The position numbers were made by a program, and so were the translations under genes. The notes beneath the pieces are model-generated. The model was not told the DNA's origin, did no database searches, and saw only the letters and a program-made list of their open reading frames with translations. Below are positions 58,463 through 64,000 of a stretch of 64,000 nt of DNA, piece after piece; position 1 is the stretch's first letter; each line of letters begins with the position of its first letter. The stretch is from Rhodospirillum sp047263945 (GTDB lineage: Bacteria > Pseudomonadota > Alphaproteobacteria > Rhodospirillales > Rhodospirillaceae): positions 56,820-120,819 of the forward strand of contig NZ_JBLAVB010000012.1 of assembly GCF_047263945.1 (NCBI RefSeq), in the 5' to 3' direction.

Positions 58463-61246
58463 ATGGCCGAACAGGCGCGCCTTTATCTTGTCGACGGGTC
58501 CGGATATATTTTCCGGGCCTACCATAGCCTGCCCCCCATGACCCGGCCCGACGGGACGCCCGTGAACGCCGTCTATGGCTTCACGAACATGCTCATGAAG
58601 CTGCTCGCCGATATGGACGCCGACCATGTGGCCGTCATCTTCGACAAGGCCCGCGTCTCCTTCCGCAACGAGATCTATCCCCAATACAAGGCCCACCGCC
58701 CGGATCCGCCGGAGGACCTGATCCCCCAGTTCGCCCTGATCCGCGAGGCCGTCCGCGCCTTCAACATCCCCTGTATCGACCGGGAAGGCTTCGAGGCCGA
58801 CGACCTGATCGCCACCTATGCCAGACGGGCCGCAGAAGAGGGCGCCCAGGTGACCATTGTCTCCTCGGACAAGGACCTGATGCAGTTGGTCCGCGACAAG
58901 GTCGCCATGTTCGACCCCATGAAAAACAAGACCATCGGCCCCGAGGAGGTCCTGGAAAAGTTCGGTGTGCCCCCCAATAAGGTGGTCGATGTCCAATCTC
59001 TGGCCGGGGATAGCGTCGACAACGTGCCCGGCGTGCCCGGCATCGGCATCAAGACTGCGGCCCAGTTGATCAATGAATATGGCGACCTGGAGACTCTGCT
59101 CGCCCGGGCCGGAGAGATCAAACAGCCCAAGCGCCGCCAGAACCTGCTCGACCACGCCGAGGGCGCCCGTATCTCGAACCAGCTTGTACGCCTGCGCGAG
59201 GACGTGGAGGTGACCGAAACCCTGGCCGATTTCGCCGTCGCCGAACCCGATGCCGAGACCCTGGCCGCTTTCCTGACCGAAAATGGCTTCAAGTCCATCC
59301 TCGCCAAGGTCTCTGCCATCGCCGGAGAGGCTGCGGCCCTCGCCGCTGGCGCCCCCCTCAGCCCCGCAAGCGCGAAGGACGACTATACCCTGGTCACCAC
59401 CATCGACGCGCTGAAGGGCTGGATCGCCGAGGCCAGCCGCATCGGCACCGTCGCCATCGATACGGAGACCGACAGCCTCAAAGCCCGGTCAGCCACCCTG
59501 GTTGGCGTCTCCCTGGCCATTGCGCCGGGCAAGGCCTGCTATATCCCCTTCGCCCACCGCTCCTCAAAGCCCGAGGGCTTGGACCTGGACGGGACCGGCG
59601 GTGCGGACGCTGTGGAGAATATCCCCCGGGAAGAGGCGCTGGCCCTGCTCGCCGGACTGTTGGCCGATCCGAGCGTACTCAAAGTCGGCCATAACCTAAA
59701 ATATGACCTGCATGTGTTGGCCAACGCGGGGATCACCGATGTTGCGCCCATCGACGACTCCATCGTGCTGTCCTACGTGCTCGACGGTGCGTCGCACGGC
59801 CATGGCATGGACGAACTGGCTCAACTCCACCTGGATCGGACGACGGTCAAATTCGAGGAGGTCTGCGGCAAGGGTAAATCCCAGATCACCTTCGACCAAG
59901 TGCCCCTCGATCAGGCGCTCACCTATGCCGCAGAGGATGCGGATATCACCCTGCGCCTCTACCAGTTCCTCCGGGAGCGGCTGATCAAAGAGCGGATGGT
60001 GCGCATTCATGAGACCCTCGACCGCCCCATGATTCGAATCCTCGCGGATATGGAGGACAAGGGCATCAAGGTGGACGCGCTCCGCCTCAAGGCCCTCTCC
60101 GGCGATTTCGCCAAGCGTATGACCGACCTCGAGAAAGAAGTCCACCAACTCGCCGGGGAGGAGTTCAACGTGGGCAGCCCCAAACAGCTGGGCGAGATTT
60201 TGTTCGGCAAGTTGGGCTTGAAGGGCGGTAAGAAGAGCAAAAAGACCGGCGCCTGGTCCACCGATGCCCAGGTCCTCGACACCCTGGCCGCCGAAGGCCA
60301 TGAGCTTCCCGTCAAGGTTCTGGAATGGCGCCAGTATTCCAAGCTGAAGAGCACCTATACCGATGCCCTGGTGGAGGAAATCGACCCCCGGGACGGACGG
60401 GTGCATACCAACTACGGCTTGACCATCACGACGACGGGCCGCCTGTCCTCCAACGACCCCAACCTCCAGAATATCCCCATCCGCAGCGAAGCCGGTCGGA
60501 TGATCCGCGAGGCCTTCGTTGCCGAGCCGGGGCATAAGCTGATCAGCGCCGACTATTCCCAGATCGAACTGCGCCTGGTGGCGCACGAGGCGGGGATCAA
60601 AGCCCTCCGTCAGGCCTTCGCCGAGGGCAAGGACATCCATGCCATCACCGCCAGTCAGGTGTTCGGTGTGCCGGTCGAGGGGATGGACCCCATGGTCCGA
60701 CGCCAGGCCAAGGCCATCAACTTCGGCATCATCTACGGCATCAGTGCCCATGGCCTCGCCCAGCAATTGTCCGTGTCCCGGGGCGAGGCGGCGGCCTTCA
60801 TCGACGCCTATTTCAAGCAGTTCCCGGAGATCCGGGACTACATGGAGGCGGTGAAGGAGAAGGCCAGGAAGGACGGCTTCGTCACCACCCCCCTGGGCCG
60901 CCGGATCCCCATCCCCGGCATCAACGACAAGAACCCCATGACCCGGGCCTTCGGTGAGCGCCAAGCCATCAACGCCCCCATCCAGGGCGGCGCGGCGGAT
61001 ATTATCAAGCGGGCGATGATCCGTATGCCCAAGGCCCTGGCCGGAGCGGGACTGAAGACCACCATGCTGTTGCAGGTCCACGACGAATTGATTTTCGAAG
61101 CGCCCGAGGCCGAGGTGGAGACGGCTCTGGTCCTGGTGAAACGGGAAATGGAAAACGCCGTTGTCCTGACCGACGAAAGGGGGGCGACGACCGTCCCCCT
61201 CGAAGTCGAGGCGGGCGTGGCCGACAGCTGGGCGGAGGCGCATTGA
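58463..61246 (+). CDS. polA: DNA polymerase I
   Basis: Full-length Pol I, 927 residues, with all three activities. The 5'-3' exonuclease is residues 1-290 (YLVDGSGYIFRAYHSLPP, DREGFEADDLIATYA). The 3'-5' exonuclease (about 320-520) keeps its acidic residues in VAIDTETDSLKA. The polymerase domain (about 530-927) shows SNDPNLQNIPIRSEAGRMIR, ISADYSQIELRLVAHEAG, RRQAKAINFGIIYGISAHGL and LLQVHDELIFEAPE. Works in repair and Okazaki-fragment maturation. Confidence 0.98.
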   Translation: MAEQARLYLVDGSGYIFRAYHSLPPMTRPDGTPVNAVYGFTNMLMKLLADMDADHVAVIFDKARVSFRNEIYPQYKAHRPDPPEDLIPQFALIREAVRAFNIPCIDREGFEADDLIATYARRAAEEGAQVTIVSSDKDLMQLVRDKVAMFDPMKNKTIGPEEVLEKFGVPPNKVVDVQSLAGDSVDNVPGVPGIGIKTAAQLINEYGDLETLLARAGEIKQPKRRQNLLDHAEGARISNQLVRLREDVEVTETLADFAVAEPDAETLAAFLTENGFKSILAKVSAIAGEAAALAAGAPLSPASAKDDYTLVTTIDALKGWIAEASRIGTVAIDTETDSLKARSATLVGVSLAIAPGKACYIPFAHRSSKPEGLDLDGTGGADAVENIPREEALALLAGLLADPSVLKVGHNLKYDLHVLANAGITDVAPIDDSIVLSYVLDGASHGHGMDELAQLHLDRTTVKFEEVCGKGKSQITFDQVPLDQALTYAAEDADITLRLYQFLRERLIKERMVRIHETLDRPMIRILADMEDKGIKVDALRLKALSGDFAKRMTDLEKEVHQLAGEEFNVGSPKQLGEILFGKLGLKGGKKSKKTGAWSTDAQVLDTLAAEGHELPVKVLEWRQYSKLKSTYTDALVEEIDPRDGRVHTNYGLTITTTGRLSSNDPNLQNIPIRSEAGRMIREAFVAEPGHKLISADYSQIELRLVAHEAGIKALRQAFAEGKDIHAITASQVFGVPVEGMDPMVRRQAKAINFGIIYGISAHGLAQQLSVSRGEAAAFIDAYFKQFPEIRDYMEAVKEKARKDGFVTTPLGRRIPIPGINDKNPMTRAFGERQAINAPIQGGAADIIKRAMIRMPKALAGAGLKTTMLLQVHDELIFEAPEAEVETALVLVKREMENAVVLTDERGATTVPLEVEAGVADSWAEAH

Positions 61247-61296
61247 GCGGGTTGGGGAGCGGGTTGGGGAGCGGGTTGGGGATTGGGGTTGGGGGC
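61245..61296 (+). repeat. G-rich tandem repeat with G-quadruplex potential
   Basis: Three copies of the 12-base unit AGCGGGTTGGGG followed by ATTGGGGTTGGGGG. Ten runs of three or more G separated by two or three bases lie on the coding strand, starting inside the polA stop codon and ending just before the rcoM start. A four-tetrad fold in DNA or in the polA-rcoM transcript is possible. Confidence 0.85.
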
Positions 61297-61310
61297 AGGA
61301 CCCACCGCCC

Positions 61311-62012
61311 ATGAGTGATCTCGCCTATCACTTGCGCCACGCGGCGACCGGCGTCATCCTGCTGGATGACAATTTGACCGTGCGCGGGGTCTCCGGCTCG
61401 GTTCTCAGTCTGCTGGGGCTGGCGCCGGAGACAGTGTTGCTCGGCCAGCCAATCCTCCCGCTCCACCCGCCGCCCATCCGCCCCAAGGTTGGGGTGATGG
61501 TGGACGCGGCCCGGGCCGGAGAGGGACCGCCTGCCACCACTCTCATGATGGCCCTGCCCCAGGGGCCGGTGATGATGCGTATCGACGCCCTGGCCCCCGG
61601 ATCGATTGCGGCCTTCGCTCTGGTGCTGACGGCGGGGGCGGGGGCGGGGGCAGCGTCAGCTCTGCCGACCCAGGGAAAAACGGGGCGGCTGAAGCGACTG
61701 CCCGTTGACGATGGGGAGGGGGCGTCCTTCCTCGATCTGGCCACAGTGATCCATATCCAGGCCGATGGCCATTACAGCCGTGCCCAAGCCGGAGGCCGAA
61801 GCCACTTTTGCCCCCTGTCCTTGTCAGATGTGGAAACGCGCCTCGATCCGGAGGAGTTTTTGCGTGTCCACCGGTCCCATGTGGTCGCCCTGTCCCATGC
61901 CAAGGCCTTCCGCAAACGGGGCGACGGGGGGCAGTTGGTCATGGACAATGGAGATCTCGTGCCCGTGGGCCGGGGGCATGTGGGCCGTTTACGCGCCCTG
62001 CTCGCCGTTTAA
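61311..62012 (+). CDS. rcoM: RcoM-type CO-sensing PAS-LytTR transcriptional regulator
   Basis: A 233-residue one-component regulator: PAS domain (about residues 1-115), Ala/Gly-rich linker, LytTR DNA-binding domain (about 125-233). Comparison from memory with RcoM of Burkholderia xenovorans: LHPPPIRPK here matches the region of its haem-ligand histidine (LHPEKSRDK), giving His52, and TLMMALP (Met79/80) matches its distal-methionine region. The LytTR part keeps QADGHYSRA and FLRVHRSHVVAL. RcoM binds CO at haem and activates CO-response genes. cowN follows after 100 bases, a documented target type. Confidence 0.85.
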   Translation: MSDLAYHLRHAATGVILLDDNLTVRGVSGSVLSLLGLAPETVLLGQPILPLHPPPIRPKVGVMVDAARAGEGPPATTLMMALPQGPVMMRIDALAPGSIAAFALVLTAGAGAGAASALPTQGKTGRLKRLPVDDGEGASFLDLATVIHIQADGHYSRAQAGGRSHFCPLSLSDVETRLDPEEFLRVHRSHVVALSHAKAFRKRGDGGQLVMDNGDLVPVGRGHVGRLRALLAV

Positions 62013-62112
62013 GCGCCCCTTCCGCCATTCATGAATCCCCTTCCCCCTTGTCTTCCGACGCGGGCATGCTCCCTCCCTTCCGAATTCTTTTCTTCTTAGG
62101 GGAGAGACCATT

Positions 62113-62418
62113 ATGCAGGACCAGCCCACGGCGTCCATGCCCGCCCGCTATCTGAGCTTCAAGGACATCGATTGCGAGGGCGGCTCCAAGGATCTGATTG
62201 ATCGCATCCTGATGCACATCAACGATCCGGCCAAGACCAATGCCTTTTGGGAGAGCTTCAAACTGCGCCTGTCCCAGGCTGATGCCGTGCGAGAACGGAC
62301 CGTGGACGGCCTCTGCCTGCTTTGCGCCTCGGTTTCGTACCTGGATGAACTTTTCGAAGACCACGAGGACGAGGTGGGACTGGCCCTCCTCCGCCGCCTT
62401 GAGGATGAGTGCTGCTAG
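62113..62418 (+). CDS. cowN: N2-fixation-sustaining protein CowN
   Basis: A 101-residue soluble protein. The pattern ARYLSFKDIDCEGGSKDLID, the HINDPAKTNAFWESF segment and the C-terminal ELFEDHEDEVGLALLRRLED followed by ECC fit CowN. In Rhodospirillum rubrum and other diazotrophs CowN lets nitrogenase work in the presence of CO. AGGGGAGAG precedes the ATG. Placement right after an RcoM-type regulator supports CO-controlled expression. It implies a nitrogenase elsewhere in the genome. Confidence 0.9.
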   Translation: MQDQPTASMPARYLSFKDIDCEGGSKDLIDRILMHINDPAKTNAFWESFKLRLSQADAVRERTVDGLCLLCASVSYLDELFEDHEDEVGLALLRRLEDECC

Positions 62419-62588
62419 AGTGAGAGTGAAACGGGGGCCAGGGTTGATCTCGATTCCGTCGACGGTTCACGCTCTGACTGCGGCAAATGCTGCCGTCAGT
62501 TGTCCCCACCCCGGATTCCCGCGTGCGTGCTAAGGGATTCACGTTTCTCGAGTTCACTGTGGCGCGGACGTAACGTTTTGTTTTTAAT

Positions 62589-62609
62589 CGTCATTCCCGT
62601 GTACGCGGG
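62589..62609. repeat. REP-like palindrome, left part, split by the IS element
   Basis: CGTCATTCCCGTGTACGCGG at 62589-62608 is the front of a REP-type palindrome. Its expected continuation, AATCCAGGG, is found at 63732-63740 on the far side of the IS110-family element. An intact inverted copy of the same kind is at 63807-63836. Confidence 0.75.
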
Positions 62610-62616
62610 CAACTGT

Positions 62617-63564
62617 TTATTCAGGTATGGGCGCCTCGTATTCCTTCTCGTCGCGCACCATGGCATTCAAGGTGGTCAGGAGTTTCCGGGCGACGGCGAT
62701 AAGGGCGAGTTTGGCGGGTTTCCCCTTGGACCGCAGGCGTTCGTAAAGTGCCTTGAAAAGGCTGCCTTTTTTGCACCTGATAGCGCCCAAGGCGGCCATG
62801 TAGAGAGCGTCCCGCACGCGCTTTCTCCCGCCCTTGATCATGCGTTTCCCACGGAACTGACCGCTATCGACGTTCATCGGCGCCAACCCGGCAAGGGCGC
62901 CGAGTGCCTTTGGGGAAAGCCTCCCCAATTCCGGCATCGTGGCCAGGAGAAAGCAGGCCGCAACAGGGCCAATACCCGGCGCCGAACGAAGGAGTCGCGC
63001 GGCCTTTCGAAGCGCGTCGTCGGCTTTCACTGTTCGCTGGATTTCCTTATCCAGGGCAACGATTTCGTCGGAAAGGAAGTCGATATGATGCCCGATATGC
63101 TCCGCCGTCCAACCATCGCTTTCACTGGCACGGGTCTTTTCCTGGGCCCTTATGGCGACCAGTTGATCCCGACGGGTGGCCACATCTCGCAACCTTTGGC
63201 GGGACGCCGAAGGGGGAACTGTCTCCTCCAGCTCCAAGGCCCGACCATAGGTCGCGAGCATACGCGCATCCAAGGCATCGGTCTTGGCGATCCGCCCACA
63301 AGCCCGGGCAAAGTCCCGGGCGCGTTGGGGATTGACCCTGGTGTACCGAATCCCCGCGTCGTGCAGGGCGCGAGCCAAGGTTTGGTCGTACACCCCCGTC
63401 GCTTCAAACACGACCAGGAGATTTCGTCCCCGCCAGGCCTCGACCAGTGGCGCGATGCTATCGGATGAATTCCCGATGCGGGTCACCTCGCCGGTGGCAT
63501 CATCGAAAAGATCCAGCCACGATTTGGAGATGTCGCATCCTATGCATTCAAAGGGTATAGACAT
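62617..63564 (-). CDS. IS110-family transposase (DEDD recombinase)
   Basis: A complete 315-residue recombinase. The N-terminal RuvC-like domain shows the acidic residues in IGCDISKSWLDLF, VVFEATGVYDQT and KTDALDARMLATYG. The C-terminal Transposase_20 domain has LRSAPGIGPVAACFLLA and MNVDSGQFRGKR, where the Ser is the expected nucleophile. No frameshift or stop interrupts it, so the element may be active. Confidence 0.95.
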   Translation of the reverse strand: MSIPFECIGCDISKSWLDLFDDATGEVTRIGNSSDSIAPLVEAWRGRNLLVVFEATGVYDQTLARALHDAGIRYTRVNPQRARDFARACGRIAKTDALDARMLATYGRALELEETVPPSASRQRLRDVATRRDQLVAIRAQEKTRASESDGWTAEHIGHHIDFLSDEIVALDKEIQRTVKADDALRKAARLLRSAPGIGPVAACFLLATMPELGRLSPKALGALAGLAPMNVDSGQFRGKRMIKGGRKRVRDALYMAALGAIRCKKGSLFKALYERLRSKGKPAKLALIAVARKLLTTLNAMVRDEKEYEAPIPE

Positions 63565-63730
63565 GGTGCCTGTCCCTGTGATGCGAGGTCTGTTGGTGCA
63601 GCCTCGTGCAACTGTTCAGGATTGGTGAGCAAACGCGAGCGGGGACCTTGCCCGCATACGGTGTTCCTTCACCAGGGATCCACCGGTTTCCCGCTCGCGC
63701 CCATCATAATGGCACAGATGCTCCACACAG
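63565..63730 (-). ncRNA. Candidate bridge RNA region of the IS110-family element
   Basis: The leader between the transposase start and the right end of the element has no open frame. In IS110-group elements this end encodes a bridge (seek) RNA that pairs with target and donor DNA. Internal complementarity is visible, for example CGAGCGGG near 63639 with CCCGCTCG near 63690 and GGTGCAGCC/GAGGCTGCA-type pairing around 63594. The RNA itself is inferred, not seen. Confidence 0.4.
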
Positions 63731-63806
63731 GAATCCAGGGTGGGAAGAACCAGCGGCGGCGATTGACGCATCCTGACGCGCTAAGCGCCAATACCAGAGA
63801 AATCAA

Positions 63807-63836
63807 CCCTGGATGCCCGTTTTCACGGGCATGACG
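63807..63836. repeat. Intact REP-like palindrome
   Basis: CCCTGGATGCCCGTTTTCAC continues to GGGCATGACG at 63836; GCCCGT and ACGGGC-type arms pair around TTTTC. Read on the minus strand it parallels the split copy at 62589 and 63732, forming an inverted pair around about 65 bases. Confidence 0.8.
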
Positions 63837-63853
63837 AAATAATACCAACGGCA

Positions 63854-64000
63854 TTAGGCTATGACCTCGGCCCACCGTCGACTTGTGACGGATTTGAGGA
63901 CTTTTGGCTGTTCCGCGAAGCGGTTCCATGCATCGCAACAGGCATCGACGATGTGCTCGTATCCCTCGAAGACCCGGTGCGAGAGATAGTTCTGTCGCAA
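63854..64000 (-). CDS. IS630-family transposase, C-terminal end (partial)
   Basis: The last 48 codons of a transposase that continues beyond the right edge. The sequence contains LRQNYLSHRVFEGYEHIVD, then CCDAWN and SVTSRRWAEVIA before TAA, which is the typical C-terminus of IS630-type DDE enzymes. The AATACCAACGGCATTA just outside the stop (63841-63856) is probably the element end. Intactness cannot be judged. Confidence 0.8.
   Translation of the reverse strand: MRQNYLSHRVFEGYEHIVDACCDAWNRFAEQPKVLKSVTSRRWAEVIA

Larger units (their letters stand above)
62610..63730. mobile_element. IS110-family insertion sequence
   Basis: About 1.12 kb between the two parts of a split REP-like palindrome, holding one transposase gene, almost no sequence after its stop, and a noncoding leader of about 165 bases before its start. 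This layout, the absence of terminal inverted repeats and of target duplication fit the IS110 group. The ends are uncertain by a few bases. Confidence 0.75.

Noticed and set aside
62019..62082. Three CTTCCG hexamers upstream of cowN as an RcoM operator
   Set aside because: Their spacing (33 and 25 bases) is not regular, and I cannot recall the RcoM consensus well enough to support it.

Overview
The window looks like chromosome of a GC-rich alphaproteobacterium, most probably a Rhodospirillales member able to fix nitrogen. The evidence is indirect: GC-rich codon use throughout, DUF2336 and GcvT-type dimethylglycine dehydrogenase genes, a cowN gene (which protects nitrogenase from carbon monoxide) and TCTAGAGCA-type palindromes common in this class. 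No rRNA or tRNA gene was seen, so the species cannot be named.

Layout. 542-7345: a TetR regulator, a complete branched-chain-amino-acid-type ABC importer (binding protein, two permeases, two ATPases) and a metal-dependent amidohydrolase, all on +. 7476-13020: small accessory units: an unknown acidic protein, a WYL regulator with a VOC protein, a DUF1348-TetR operon with a doubled operator, and a MATE exporter coupled to a glyoxalase-related protein. 13504-35263: a glycine betaine catabolic island. 35328-42471: NfeD, a frameshifted QmcA, RmuC, NupC, then def-fmt-truA and an SMR exporter. 42566-45881: a soluble globin chemoreceptor, a 13-bp minisatellite, and a LysR/tautomerase pair. 46183-52201: a dapD-dapE operon with a membrane protein, then a diguanylate cyclase coupled to a DUF2336 protein. 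52391-58130: a four-gene sugar/glycan cassette with an 808-residue glycosyltransferase-methyltransferase-methyltransferase fusion. 58463-62418: polA, then an RcoM-type CO sensor and cowN. 62600-64000: an IS110-family element inside a REP-like palindrome, and the end of an IS630-family transposase.

How the main island works. A BCCT carrier imports betaine; GbcA/GbcB remove the first methyl group; an FAD/folate dimethylglycine dehydrogenase passes electrons to EtfAB; heterotetrameric SoxBDAG oxidises sarcosine to glycine; GlyA and SdaA take glycine through serine to pyruvate. FolD and PurU handle the methylene- and formyl-tetrahydrofolate produced. Two paralogous GlxA/GbdR-type AraC regulators sit inside the island.

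The most unusual layer is a set of intergenic palindromes (named A to E here) that recur between operons, stack upstream of soxB, supply stop codons to at least four genes, and supply the start codon and first codons of fmt. Two further points stand out: the rcoM-cowN pair, and the IS110 copy with a noncoding leader that could hold a bridge RNA.
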